Assembly: GCF_014839805.1 (NCBI RefSeq)
Contig: NC_051138.1
Span: 7,810,983-7,874,982, forward strand
Origin: Manduca sexta
Lineage: Eukaryota; Arthropoda; Insecta; Lepidoptera; Sphingidae
Direction of reading: 5' to 3'
Length of the DNA: 64,000 bases
In this document: one piece after another, positions 44,291 through 57,971 of the stretch
How positions within the stretch are numbered: the stretch's first letter is position 1
How the letters are laid out: every line of letters starts with the position of its first letter
Notes under the pieces: model-generated
Databases searched by the model: none
Told to the model about the DNA's origin: nothing
What the model saw: the letters and a program-made list of their open reading frames with translations, nothing else
Translations under genes and position numbers: made by a program

Positions 44291-47200
44291 TTAATGAATA
44301 TTACTGTTCGAGCAAGGAAAAGTAACTTGTTGAGTAGGACATATAAGAAGCGGTACATTTGTCCCGTACATAACGTCAAAAAGGAAGAGTGGCTCAAAAT
44401 TATATATTGTACTACTTTAAACTTTATGTCGCGGCAGTCGCGTTACTCATTCTCCGTGGTTAACTATAGGACGAGGACAGAGGGTAGACAATTACAATAG
44501 GACGTTATTTTACAATGAATATTATGGTACTGCGTTTCGAGTCGCGAGTCAGAGGAAAGTATTTTGAGTGTTATCATTACAAAATACTGTAAGGCGCACA
44601 TTAAAGCGCCTCGCCTCAGTACGCCTCGCCTAATTTGAAGTAAGACATTGTACCGGCTCAATGTTAAAATGAGGTTACTCTTACAAACTCTTTTTCATGT
44701 CATGTCCTACCCAATTCTAATTAGTAACTATACGTTATCAAATATAGGATGGTAATTTTGACAGCTCCTTCACATGAAGTTTCGTATTTTTTTCGGTAAA
44801 ATTTACTACAGGTAATATCATATTTTATTTTGAAGTGCCACTCATTATCATAATGAACAATCACGGACTATCGCAAATCGCCATTGAAATAAAATAAATC
44901 GATAATATAAAAATTTGCATTTAGATTTAATTATATTATTTTTTGCAAATATTCGAGTTGTTTGTAATTTATCACATTTATTGGTAAATAAATCTATAAT
45001 TAATATATCTAAGGTTTTCCGATTTTTAAATAGTTAACACAATGATAACTGCAAGTGGTGTAGGGTTTAAAAAAAACATAAATGGAAATGGCTTACCAAT
45101 AATAAATAGATAATTCAATAAAAAAATATTTATATCATCTGAACATACCAAATAATTATGCAACTATCGATATCAAGTTTTATAAAAGTGGTAATCGATA
45201 ATCGAATACGTTCAATAACGATTATACCTTAGCCTCATCATTAGTGTGATTTGTCAAAATTAACATCCTAAATTTTAAAAAGTTAATTTAATATGACGAA
45301 ATTTTAAAGGCAGAAATATCCATGATTATTAATTATTTTTACGTTTTTCTTTCAACTGCGAGAACTAATCACTAACTAGACGTGAATTTAAATTCTTTAC
45401 TTGCCAATACTTGTTTAGTTACCCAGATTAAAGGTGAAACAAAATGTATGAATATGGACCTTGAGGTATCGCCTTAAGTTAAGATTTTCACAACTTTAAG
45501 TAAGATATGTATATAGCATTACCGGTGAGATATGTGCTTCTTTCGGCCATTAAATCCATGTTTTCATGAAATGAATATCCGGTGTATAATGTTCTGTAAC
45601 ATAATTCGATATGAGAGACATGAACGGACAGAAAAGTGAAAGCCGAGATCTTTAGAGAAGATTTTCTCGTAGTGTCACGCACGTTAAAAGCCCTTCCCGC
45701 TAGAAAAATGCCTAAATAACAGTATCGATGCATAGCACTGTCTATTTTATATTCAGATTCACAATTAAAATACTATCCAGGGGATAAAAAAGCACCAGCC
45801 TTATTTTATATTATTGCAACTTTGTCCGTGCCAATATTATACACACATTATAAAAAAATTAAATAAAATTATATTAGTAAGCACTCAGGCTGCTGTTGTG
45901 CTGTCGCCTGTACTTTTAGTCCCAACTTACATACTTTTTTATCACGGTGTCATGTAACCACGGCAATATCCCTTTTTAGTTACTTTTTCCAATTAACAAA
46001 GCTAATAGAAATGTTTCCTCATCTGAATTCACTCTATTACTAACTGTCCAAAATGCGTAGCCAACTGTGAGCCCGCTGCGTGAACGCTACGCACCCACGG
46101 CTTGTTCGCTGCACGCCCGCCGCGAATTTACAGCGAATTCATTATGCATTTGATATATCAGTGTGATATATCGTATGCCGTCAGTGTGATATATCTAAGG
46201 GTACAACATCTAGTCTAAGCACTTTTAAGGAGATATATAATATATAAGTATCTGAATCAGTTCAACCTGTAAATTTCTTGGCGCAACATGTGGAAAACAT
46301 CTTACCTAGATTCAAAGTGGGAAATGTAGTTCTACATAAAGCACCAATATATAATTTATAACAGCTCTCAAAGTGCTTATGTATATGTGTACTGCAAGTT
46401 TTTTTTATGTATATTCTTGTCCTCTGTTAAGAGTTTTATCGAGAACTTTAATTCAAACTTGAAACCTTTTGTCCTGCCAGGATTTCCACCTATAACTAGT
46501 TGCTTTAGGGACATAATGTAATGGTCCTGAAAAATAATACAATAATTTATTAAAATATAATAAATAATAAATGATGCCATGTATTTATAACACAATACAA
46601 ATGCAAGGAATTAGTCCATTAGAGATACAGCTCTGAAATTTGTTTATTCAATAGTCAAACCAAAATAAGTATATTAAACCAAGATGACGTAATAACGACA
46701 ATCTTGTCTACCAACAGATTTTTCATAGTTTAAAATCAAAAATGAATATCGCATAATTTTAAGGTATGCAGATTCCCACACGTATTTTAAAAAGACTATT
46801 TAAATGAGCAGATTTCGCCATCGCGGTGACTAAGTAAATATTATGTACGATTTTAATGAGTACTATCGATATTATTTTTATAAAAATATAAATGTCATTT
46901 ACCATCAATCGCACAACCAAGATAACATGAGACATTTTGTCCAAATATTTTATCAGTTCCTTATCGCGTGCAAAACAAATAACAAAGCCGGGGGTGAATT
47001 AGAGTAAGAAGGCAGCGGTGGTCCGTTTGAATAAGCAAAGTTCTTTCATTATTTAGGAAATCGTAATCGAACTTATCGCACACAAACTGCAATGGGAAAT
47101 TTGAAAATTTTCAACCGGAATTCAAATTACGGAAACAAGGCGATATTGCCACTTAATGCAATAAATATTTTAACATGCTTATGAGAAAATAGATATGTAA

Positions 47201-48044
47201 TTTATTGGAAACTAGAATAAAATTTAAAAAGTATGCGTTGTTTTATTTATAATTGTATTAATAAAATGGAAAAATTAAATTAAGCTTCAGTTGTCATATT
47301 ACAACAAAAGGAGAACTTTAATATTTTACCATTTAATAACAATCATCAGATATTGTAGCAACTCGTTTGAAATTGTGTCAGACGACTTGCCACAATCTCT
47401 GTCATTGTGTCAGTCAATTTTTATCGTATTTCGTTCGGAATTTTCATTAATGCATATTTTTTAATTAATTAAAATAGCCTCTGACATTTGTTTTATGTTT
47501 TCCTTATCTAATTTAATTACGTACATAATTATTTTATAAATAGGGATAAAAGGCACGATTAGTGTTTTGAAAACTTATTTCCAGTGTCATCTAACTGAAA
47601 GTATCTTACAACAAAATTAATTTGAGGTTAGACCAAAAACAAATAGAGTGACTGTTTGAGAGTGACATACCCCTGAATGTCACTATCACAAAGGATCACC
47701 AAAGTAAAGAAAGTTCTCGCGCACGTAACCACAAAGATAGATATAATATCGTAATAATACTTTTTCCGTGCTCTGAAATGCGACAGGATGGATTGACATA
47801 TTAGTTGGTTTGTCAAATCTAATGTCAAATATTATGATTGCGTTCAGAAATTTAACTTAAGATTCATAATTTAATTTGTGACAAAACTTAAGATTTATCT
47901 TTCGATTTCTATATAGTCTTATTAAAAATAATCGGACAGATTAACAACTGAAGTTAGCTAAAATTGAGTTTCTCGAAGCCGACCACTATTTATGTACTAT
48001 GTATTTTGAGACTATGCAATTTTGTCGCGTTTGCGATTCACTTT

Positions 48045-48345
48045 CACTTTTGTTGAGTTTCAGAACGCGATATTAGATCCTCCAACGCGCACGCGAATTT
48101 GAACTTTATGCAGCGGTAATAAATTACAAATTGACTCTACGTATTAGTTAGAAAACGTTTGTATGGGAAATAGAAAAATGCTGTTTTGTGGATTTTCCCG
48201 GCAATTATTCGAATTTTTCTCACCTTTTAAATCTCCCTAGACCTCCACGAATAATTCAAGACCAAGATAAGATAAATCCGTTCAGCCGTTCTCGAGTTTT
48301 AGCGAGACTAACGAACAGCAATTGATTTTTATATATATAGATAGA
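48045..48345 (-). mobile_element. Helitron 5' fragment, inverted
   Basis: The reverse complement matches 25172-25560, sharing 'ctcgagaacggctgaacgga' and 'cccggcaattattcgaattt' in complementary form. No coding capacity. Confidence 0.55.
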
Positions 48346-48616
48346 TTAATCCATATTTCTCTTAGTCACGCCATTACGCGTGAACGACTGGACCGATTTC
48401 ACAAATTTTTTGTTGTTGTGTTTGTTATTGTCAGGAGAAGGTTCTTATGAAAGAAAAAATTCCAAAAATTGCGCGGAAAATTGGAAAATTTAAGAAAACT
48501 TAACGACAATATTAATTTTACATAACTGTCAGTAGTTTGAAATAACTGTCAGCGATTGACAGAATACACGCGCGCATACATAGTTAAGACAGGACAACGT
48601 CTGTCGGGTCAGCTAG
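48346..48616 (+). mobile_element. Helitron-like fragment ending CTAG
   Basis: It begins near 'gattaatccatatttctctt', contains 'gtgaacgactggaccgattt', and ends 'gtctgtcgggtcagctag'. A very similar end occurs at 61498. It abuts the inverted fragment at 48045-48345. Confidence 0.45.
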
Positions 48617-50452
48617 TGTCTAATAATTATAGACTACAATTTATAATGAAAGTCATACTGAAACACATTTGAACGCTGTTTGATAAATAGACAATGCAAT
48701 GCTACCCAGATTCTTTCATCAAAGAAATCTACCTCCTAGTATATTTTAAGATGAACTTCCAGGTACATATCTCATGTTTATTTGTATACCGCCATATATT
48801 TTGGATATTTGTTTCCGTCTATACTAATATTTTCTAGAAGAAATCGCTTTTAGCGATGAGATCGCCCATTGTAAAGCCATATATTATATATTTTTTTATA
48901 TTTTTCCGTATATTTTGTTACTAGTAGTACTATTATCATTTTATATACTATATACTAGTTATATTAGTAATATTATCATTTTATGATTTAATTTAACCCG
49001 ACATAAGTTTTTCAGTATAAAAAATTAAATATTCTCTTGAATTGGTGCCATAAATAATGTAACACAATATAGCAGCAGACTACTTTAACCACACCCGTAT
49101 ACTTCAGGTTAAACATTTTATATGCGCGCGTCAAAAGGTGAGGAACAGTATCGTAATCGTAATGCGACGAGATCTTTTACGAGCATGGGACCAGTTTCAG
49201 GCGCTTTTTATTTCTCAGCTTGGGAAATAACAAAATAACGTCTGAACCTGCGACTCCAAATGTTTCCTCTTTTTATGGTGCGAAGGTCAAATTACGTTGA
49301 GTCACTTGAAATTTTTAAGCATTTTAAAACATGACACTAAACCGGCCAACCATGAATAGAATATCTCGCCTAGCGCTACTCAGACACCTAAAAACAAACT
49401 CAACAAGTGCCTTGGTTGTATAAGAGGTACAAAGGAAAATTGACGTTTATGATTTTCTGTATGAAACATTGGCTGGAGATGTTTCCATTGCCTAAAGTTT
49501 GTAAATATATTTATTTCATTCGTCTTAGGAATGAACAATATTATTTTTTCACCTTATTTAACAACTTTGTAGGTAGGTTTATATTATATCTTGCATATTT
49601 TTTTATCACATTATGGAACTACACAAAAATAACGAGCAAAGCAAAGTAGGCGTATTTAGTGCACTTTAGCCTATCTTTCTTGATATTATGATTTTATGTT
49701 ATTGTAATTTGTACCTAATACTTTAGGTGTGAATTATATATAACATTTTTTTTTTATTTGTAACGCTTATAATAAAGTTTCGTTTGAATAAAAATACATT
49801 ATAATTTCTAGCCTATTGCATTATGTCCTTACAATTTTTTTTATTTTTTAAAACAATATTTAATTATTTTACAACACGGCACCAATATAAATTGTGAGAT
49901 CATAAACTAAACAATTATTAGTATGCTGTTGTAATATTTTCATAATAAAAGGTATAATATGATACATCTGATAGCTGTATTACGTATTTAACATATTACA
50001 ATAGCATATTGATATGGCATATTCAGATACACAATCCTAACAACAAAAAAACTATAAACGTATTTTAATAATTCTTATTTTGATTGCAGCAATATTGACC
50101 CATGAATTACAAACGAAAGTTATGTTTCACATACCTACGGTAATCTTTAGGTGGTTTCAGAACGAATGTTTGATATCGTTTGTGAGAAGCGGCTTATCGT
50201 AATTTAGAGCCCCCGATTAGACCTCGCCAGCCGACATACGCTAACGAGCATTCGTTTAAATTTATTTTTATTTTAACAACAGTACGGTGCCGATGTTTTG
50301 TCTTCTACCGACGATTTTGCGAAGTTTAATTGGATTGTCTGCTGGCTGTTGTTAGTGAATGTTGGAATAAGATCATACGATCAGTCTCTGTGTGTCATCG
50401 TTGATTTATTATTTACGGCGTGCTATAAAATTTATTATTAAAATGAAATTAC

Positions 50453-53400
50453 CTTTGTTGTTGTAGTTTTCAGCGGTGCTCCTGTTGAAACAGCACAGAT
50501 TTCTACTTCATATCGATCGATGCCGGCCTCACGATCCAAGGAAACTGCCGTTGACAATATCCCCAAGGAAGAATCAATGTCGAACAATCTATCCACCTGA
50601 TTTCCGTCACCAGTCACATTCACTATATAATATTCTAAACCTAATTTATAATTGTTAGTCAAATTTAGCACAGCTGTACCGGCTGGTTCGTTTTCGGCAA
50701 CAGACACTGATTCCACATTCGTCCACGTTACACCTTCAAGCTCAGTGCCACCCATGATAACACTGAGATATGTCTCTGTACTTTTTTGTTCACTCAACAC
50801 CGCCTCGTCGGTAGCTTTTATAACCAAGTTCCACCTAGCCTCAGGCGTCGCCGGAGGATACCGTAGAGTCAATGCACCATTACTTCTATGCAAGTCGAAT
50901 AGGTCATTTCCGCCATGTACAAGCTTATAAGTGACTAAACCATTGGTCCCCGAGTCTAAATCTCGAGCTAAAATATTCATAATGAATATTCCTCTATTTG
51001 CACTACGGCCCATTCTTTCTGAGCTTACTGCTGCTGCATTCATTGACACGAAGATTGGGGCATTGTCATTAATATCTTCAACGATCACAGTTACTAACTT
51101 TTCAGCTGATAATCTGGCTGACGGAGGCTCTGCTCGGTCGTAAGCAACCACGGTTATTCTAAACGTGTCAATGCTTTCTCTGTCGATAGGCAACAACGTA
51201 TGTATTACACCGGTAATATTGTTTATTGCAAAGTGTCGCCTGTTGTCGTTGGGGTCTTGATGTGTTATTGAGTAATAAACTTTTCCATTATTTCCTGAAT
51301 CTGGGTCCTCTGCTGTAACAGTTACTATAGGAGTATGCTTCGGAATACCTTCTCTGATTTGCCGTACAATAGCCGTGTTTGTAAAAATAGGTGCATTATC
51401 GTTTGCATCAATGACATTAACAATAAATGATATACTAGATGATAAACTTGACTTCCATTATCTGTAGCAGTAATATTCAAGACGTAAGACGTTAAGTCTT
51501 CGTAATCTAGTTGTTTGTGTAAAAAGAGTTCACCCGAATAACTATCGATGAAAAATGCCTCTTTTCTGTTTCCTGAAGTTATCGAAAATTGTAATTTCTA
51601 TTTATACCCAAATCAGCGTCAGTTGCATGGAATTTAATTATTTTCTTATTTACAGGCTCGGTTTCTAGAACAGACACTTTCATCTGTGTCTGGGTAAATA
51701 CTGGTGCATTATCGTTCTCATCCAAAACATCGACAGTAATAGTAGTAGTTGCTGAAAGACGTACAGAAGATCCTGAATCGTGCGCCATAATTGTAAGTTG
51801 ATAGTGGTCTTGAGTTTCTCGATCTAATGGCTTATTTATCAGTAGTTGACCTGTTGCTTCGTCTAATAAAAACTTTCCAAAGTCGTCTCCACTTATTAAC
51901 TTGTAATATATGTCACCGTTCAAGCCTTCGTCTGCGTCAGTTGAATAAACTCTCATTATTGAAGCCCCACAGCTGCGCCTTCAGAAACTTCCACTTTATA
52001 AGGAGTTCGAACAAATACAGGTGCATTATCATTCACATCTGTTATGTATATTGTTACCCTAACAGAATCCGACAACTTCACTTTTCCATTGTCACTAACA
52101 GTGACTGTTAAAGTAATATAATTTTGGCCGGTGTTGCGTGCCAAAACCTCTCTATCAAAAGATTTCAAAGTTTTATGAATCCATTTCTAGGATCAATTCT
52201 GAAATCACTTTGTGCAATCGGTAATGAAAATGTTAACTCAGCATTACGACCTATATCTTTATCAGTTGCTGTTAATTTACCCACAAAGGTATCGGATGGT
52301 TCATTTTCTTTGATTTTGAATATGAATGTAGTATTTGTAAATTGTGGGCTGTTATCATTTTCGTCAAGTACATGTATTACAACTGGGACTTGAGATGATC
52401 TCGGAGGTTTACCATGATCCGTAGCGACAATTGTTAGAGAATAATAATCTCGCTCTTCCCGATCTAGCAGGCTTTTAACATACAAATATCCATCCGGAAA
52501 CACTCCAAATTTACCGTCTGTATTGCCTTCTTCTATATAATAAGATATTCGACCACTCATACCTAAATCAGCATCTGAAGCAGCGATGGCAAAAAATCTT
52601 GTATTGACCAAAGTAGATTCTAATAGTGATGTTTCATATGACGTATGATCGAACACTGGAGTATGATCGTTAACATCATCAATGATTGCAGATATTGAAT
52701 GCTTAGTAGCAAGAGCTGGACTGCCATTATCTGTTGCTGTAACTTCGACAAATATAACGCTGCTGGGTTCATTCGTGATTGGTTTGTTTAAATATATGAC
52801 ACCCGTTGTATCGGATATGCGAAAATTATTATCTGGGTTATAGCTCAGCGTATAAAATATGGTTCTATTAGAACCAGAATCACGGTCTGTCGCTCTGGCA
52901 AAATAAACTTCTTGTCCAACTGCCGTGTTTTCTGGTATATGAATTTCATCTTTATCTTCGATGAATATTGGATAATTATCATTTACGTCTAATACAGATA
53001 TGTTTACAGTTGTGAAACCGTATGCGACTCCAGTTTTGGCCATTATTTTCAAGTGGTAAGTCATTTTGTCCTCTCGGTCAACATTCGAATCAGTCGTTAT
53101 GATACCACTTTTCTCATCTATTCTAAAAACATGTTTAGTATCCTTCCAAAATATAATAAGATATTGTGTCGCTTGATATTCTAGCACTCACTTTGCCCAC
53201 GTATCGACCAGTTTCAGGTTTAGATGTTCCTTCGTCTTCAACTATTTTGAAGTTATAGCCATTATATCCATCAAACTGGAGAGTTTTGCTCTGTGATGTT
53301 TTAACTATTTCGACAATTGCGTCTACAGAAGCACGTCTATTACCCTTATCTTTGCATGATATTTTTAATGTATACATAGTTTCTGATGACTTACAGGAAG

Positions 53401-55597
53401 TCTTTTTGTAAAATGACATTGCCAGTCCAAGGTTCCACGTCAAAATATCCATCTCCACCGCTCTCAAGCTTGTATATTATACGGGCATTCTCGCCCTCAT
53501 CTAAATCAAAAGCGTTTACTTGTAAAACTTGCGAACCGGGAGCTAATTCTTCGTTTAAACTTTCGATATATCGTTGGGGATAAAATTCTGGATTGTTATC
53601 GTTAACATCTAGCACTTTTAAAAATATTGTAGCTGTAGATGATTGTGGAGGGAACCCTTGATCTTTGGCAAGCACCTGAATTTCATACATAGAAATTCTT
53701 TCTCTATCTAATTCAATAATTGTGCTAAGCTGACCAGTAATGGGGTCTAGAACGAATGTGTCAGGATATTTCCTTTCTATACTCATGGGCAAATAGTACG
53801 AAACAGAGCCGTTTGTGCCTTGATCATAATCAGAGCAGTCAAAATAAGAATTTCTTTCATAGCCTTTATATTTTCTGGAAGTGTAGCATTAATTTGCGTT
53901 TGTGGAAAAGTTGGAGCCTCATCATTTTCGTCTAAAATAGTAACTTTTAGTCTAGTGTATGCCCACTTTGGATTAGGACCCCCATCTCTTGCGGAAACAT
54001 TTAATTCAACAGTTCCTGTATCTCACGATCTAAAATGGACTTTGTTGTTACTAATCCAGTCAAATGGTCGATAAAAAACCATTGTTGTTGATTTCCGTCA
54101 TAGAAGTCATAGTATATTTCAGCATTGACGCCGGTATCTTCGTCAGTAGCAGTAATACTGGCAATATAAGTTCCCGATGGTGCAAGTTCGGATAATACCG
54201 CTGAGTATTCAGATTTTCAAATACTGGTTCATGGTCGTTGACATCATTGACATGAATTACTAGAAATGAGGTAGCAGTACGAGGTGGCGTTCCTCGGTCC
54301 TGCGGTAGCAACAACTGTTAAATTATACTTACTTATTTCTTCTCGGTCTAAAATTCCATTTACATGCACTATGTACACGCTAGAAGAATTCTCCAAGCGA
54401 AAATGATTTAGTTCATTACCAGACACTATGTTTACACTAGTATGCCATTTAATCCCGCATCCAGATCCGTAACCGTTATAGCCGCTACAAGAGAGCCGTT
54501 TTAGCATTCTCATCAACTGTTGCGAAGCTGGCAGTGGAGGGCACGTAAGTAAATGTTATCACGGGATCGTGGTCGTTTGCATCTATTAGATTGACAGTGA
54601 CGTATGTCCTTGCATCTTGCCGCGGTACTCCGTGATCCTTAGCAATAACAGTAAGTACACAAGTCATGTTGCAAGTAGTATTGCTGCAGTACTTTGGACA
54701 ATTTAACTTCTATTGTTGTTATGACACCAGATTCAGGATCCACTGAGAATTGTTTTCTGTGTCAGTGACTTCATAAGTTATTTTGCTGTTATCTCCTAAA
54801 TCACTATCCGTCGCAGTAACCTTCAGAACTACAGTCCCAGGCGGTACACTCTCATTTAGGGACACAGAAAAGTCACTTTGATCAAAAATAGGAGGATTGT
54901 CATTTACATCTAGAATGCTAACATTCACTTGAAGATACCCGTATTTTGGAGGATTGCCACCATCACGTGCTGATATATTTAGTACATAAAAGTCTGTTGT
55001 CTCTCTATCTAGTTTACCAGTAGTTTCTAAATGTAAATAGGACGTTTGTCCGCTTGGATTCACTGTAACATTAAGCCGAAATTTTCCTTCAATATCACCA
55101 TCGACTATTCTATAATCATTAGTTATACCGTTTTCTCCTAAATCTTTGTCTGTTGCAAGCATCCAGGAGTAATTTAGTACCAGCGGAAGAGCTTTCTGAA
55201 AAAGCAACCGCGATGCTGGCTTCAGGAAATTCCGGATAGTTGTCATTCACATCTGTTACCCGTAATCTCACTTCAATAGGATATGTTGGCTGGCTAGACA
55301 ACACAACAAACGCGTAGCGGTCGACCGTTTCTCTATCTAAAACTACATTTGTCCTTATTTCACCAGATACTGGATCGAGGATAAATTCCTTAGGCGGCTC
55401 ATTAAATCGGTATGTGAAACCAGGTTTTATAGGAATTCTTCCGACGACAGTTCCGGCGGGCTGATCTTCAGGACTCGCAAGTCGACGCCGGTATCGACGG
55501 CGCGGGACTGCATCTGTTCGGCGATGGCGTTCACGCGCGCGCCGTAGAACAGCACCAGCGCCGCCAGCGCCACGTGCCATCGCCCCATCCTCGTCAT
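50453..55597 (-). CDS. ds: Dachsous-type protocadherin, 5' coding exon with multiple indels
   Basis: Start ATG at 55595-55597 (MTRMGRWHVALAALVLFYGA, a signal peptide) and donor AACAAAG/GTAATT at 50453, giving a 5.1-kb exon. At least 13 cadherin DxND calcium motifs are visible (TDVNDN near 55250, LDVNDN near 54900, DANDH near 54575, VEDINDN near 51070, and others), about 14 of the 27 repeats of Dachsous. Identity rests on PGFTYRFNEPPKEFILDP, VFDHTSYETSLLEST, GVFPDGYLYV, and VTVIVEDINDNAPIFVSMNA. Dachsous is the partner of Fat in planar polarity and growth control at the cell surface. The frame is broken near 55475, 55157, 54750, 54690, 54505, 54300, 54205, 54030, 53820, 53430, 53185, 52166, 51957, 51590 and 51440. 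Later repeats, the membrane segment and the cytoplasmic tail are not in the window. Confidence 0.9.
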
Positions 55598-55816
55598 GAC
55601 ACCGACAAAAACATTGCAAGGTCTGTTCCTCGTCAGCGAAAGTCAACGCGCACCGAGCGCTCGCTATGTCCCGTTCGCGCAGAGTCGCGCACTCGCTCTC
55701 CTCAGGTATGCAGCATGGCCGCAACGACCTGCACGCACGAATATCTCACGGAGAGTGCGACTCGCTGCGGCAGCGCCTACGCCGTCACATTCATTCGTAA
55801 ACACACGTGACACCAC
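55598..55816 (-). promoter_or_regulatory. ds: dachsous 5' leader / upstream sequence
   Basis: GC-richer sequence directly upstream of the ATG, cut by the N-run. A non-coding 5' UTR is likely. No splice acceptor or TATA box can be assigned with confidence. Confidence 0.4.
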
Positions 55817-56316
55817 NNNNNNNNNNNNNNNNNNNNNNNNNNNNNNNNNNNNNNNNNNNNNNNNNNNNNNNNNNNNNNNNNNNNNNNNNNNNNNNNNNNN
55901 NNNNNNNNNNNNNNNNNNNNNNNNNNNNNNNNNNNNNNNNNNNNNNNNNNNNNNNNNNNNNNNNNNNNNNNNNNNNNNNNNNNNNNNNNNNNNNNNNNNN
56001 NNNNNNNNNNNNNNNNNNNNNNNNNNNNNNNNNNNNNNNNNNNNNNNNNNNNNNNNNNNNNNNNNNNNNNNNNNNNNNNNNNNNNNNNNNNNNNNNNNNN
56101 NNNNNNNNNNNNNNNNNNNNNNNNNNNNNNNNNNNNNNNNNNNNNNNNNNNNNNNNNNNNNNNNNNNNNNNNNNNNNNNNNNNNNNNNNNNNNNNNNNNN
56201 NNNNNNNNNNNNNNNNNNNNNNNNNNNNNNNNNNNNNNNNNNNNNNNNNNNNNNNNNNNNNNNNNNNNNNNNNNNNNNNNNNNNNNNNNNNNNNNNNNNN
56301 NNNNNNNNNNNNNNNN
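55817..56316. other. Assembly gap (500 N)
   Basis: Exactly 500 N. The dachsous 5' leader is on the left; the interior of P-like copy C begins at once on the right. Confidence 0.99.
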
Positions 56317-56617
56317 CCTTACAGTATTTTGTAATGATAACCAATAAAATACTTCCTCTGACTCGCGACTCGAAACGCAGTACCATAATATTCATTTTAA
56401 AATAACGTCCTATTGTAATTGTCTACCTCTGTCCTCGTCCTATAGTTAACCACGGAGAATGAGTAACGCGACTGCCGCGACATAAAGTTTAAAGTAGTAC
56501 AATATATAATTTTGAGCCACTCTTCCTTTTTGACGTTATGTACGGGACAAATGTACCGCTTCTTATATGTCCTACTCAACAAGTTACTTTTCCTTGCTCG
56601 AACAGTAATATTCATTA

Positions 56618-57253
56618 ATGTTTTATTTTTCAGATATTACTAAAGTATTTTCGGACCATATCTACTGCCTTACAAGTAGGTCCCGAAGACACGCGGTATA
56701 CAATACTCAAATTGGTTTATTCCAAAAATATAAAACATTTACGAAAGCGAAGGGAAGACGATTTTCACCAGAGGAAAAAAATTGTCATTGTCTTTATTCA
56801 AAAAAAACGTCCTAAATGTTACAAACTTTCATGCAAGTATTTTACTCTACCATCATCAAGAACTGTAAAACGAGTACTAAGCCAAATTAATATAATCGCA
56901 GGAATAAATCCTATAATTTTCCACTGTTGGAAATAAAGGAAAAAGATTGTTTTTGCTCTGGTCTTTTGTCTGTGTCATATGATCCATACAAAGATACAAG
57001 AGTTTGCTTCACATTAAAAATACTTTTTCTAACTACGCTTGGTTTTTATAATAAAAGGCATAAAAAATATTTTAATCAGCCAATAGCATATTATTTCACA
57101 AATGGACTTAATAAGATAGAGCTAAAAATATTAATACGAACTGTCTTAGAAGATGCCATTGATGCTGGGCTTAACGTAATCAACACAACATGCGACCAGG
57201 CACCCGTTAATGTCGGTCCCATAACAGAGTTGGTTAAAGAAAGATGTAACTAA
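56618..57253 (+). pseudogene. P-element/THAP9-like transposase fragment, copy C
   Basis: The clearest of the three copies. Frame one (56712-56936) carries KRPKCYKLSCKYFTLPSSRT and GINPIIFHCWK. Frame two (56927-57253) carries SVSYDPYKDTRV, NQPIAYYFTNG, and NVINTTCDQAPVNVG. The order of the leucine-rich stretch, 'YDP.KD' and 'CDQ...N' blocks matches P-element-type transposases. A stop and frame change at about 56930, and the missing remainder of the catalytic domain, mark it as inactive. Confidence 0.65.
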
Positions 57254-57465
57254 AGCTGTATATTTACGGAAAGGAAAATACTGGTAACATGACATAATAC
57301 GCGTTAAAGGACAAATAACAACCCCGTTTATGAGCTGTTGCGGCTGAACATTTAACGGCAAGAGCAGAATTCCAGCAGAATGTCGTCAGTTAGTAGATTT
57401 CACACTTTTACTTAACAATTTATTTAATTCATTGAACGGGTGTAGCGATTTTTATTTATTGTAAA

Positions 57466-57720
57466 CTAGCTTTTGCCCGCGGCTCCGCCCGCGTGATATA
57501 GTTTTTCGTTTAAATCTCTCAAAAGTTATAAAGTTCCTCTTTTTGCTACAGTTTTCATTACTGCTCCGCTCCTTTTGATCATAGCGTGATGATATATAAC
57601 CTATAGTCTTCTTCGATAAGTGAGCTATCCAGCACTCAAGAATTTTTCAGTCCGAAGCAGTAATTCCTGAGAATAGCGCGTTCAAACAAACAAACAAATT
57701 CTTCAGCTTTATATAATAGT
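57466..57720 (-). mobile_element. Short complete Helitron in copy C
   Basis: Mirror counterpart of 43186-43441. The minus strand ends GCGGGCGGAGCCGCGGGC plus AAAAGCTAG. Confidence 0.7.
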
Positions 57721-57827
57721 AAAAGTATCCTACGTCCTTTTCCTGGTTCTAAGCTACCTCCCCACCAACTTTTTCAACCAAATTTTAGCTGCTTGAGTTA
57801 TAAACAGTGTAACTAACACGACTTTCT

Positions 57828-57830
<3 letters not shown>

Positions 57831-57882
<52 letters not shown>
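57831..57882. repeat. (AT)n microsatellite
   Basis: Mirror counterpart of 43025-43074. Confidence 0.9.
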
Positions 57883-57888
<6 letters not shown>

Positions 57889-57971
57889 TCAATTATTAGT
57901 ATAAACTCAATAAGCTAGAAGACATTAAATACTTAAGTAGGTTGCTTACTCGTTATAATAATATATATATA

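Larger units (their letters stand above)
39803..45290 (-). mobile_element. P-element/THAP-type transposon, copy B (inverted)
   Basis: The reverse complement of this segment matches copy C (56317-61101) nearly base for base, including the nested Helitron, (AT)n and SINE, and extends further at the transposase side to match copy A up to about 45290. Differences from C are mostly one- or two-base indels. The transposase remnant lies at about 43750-44290 on the minus strand. The left end is cut by the N-run. Confidence 0.75.
45291..50452. other. Presumed dachsous intron, AT-rich
   Basis: This follows the donor site of the dachsous exon on the minus strand. I see no further cadherin exon. It contains an inverted Helitron 5' fragment (48045-48345), a second Helitron-like 3' end finishing GTCGGGTCAGCTAG at 48616, and otherwise unremarkable AT-rich DNA. 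Confidence 0.55.

Noticed and set aside
50476..52393. Plus-strand ORFs of 60-94 codons
   Set aside because: Antisense shadows of the dachsous cadherin repeats.
55596..56405. ORFs across the second N-run
   Set aside because: Same reason; they join unrelated contigs through 500 N.
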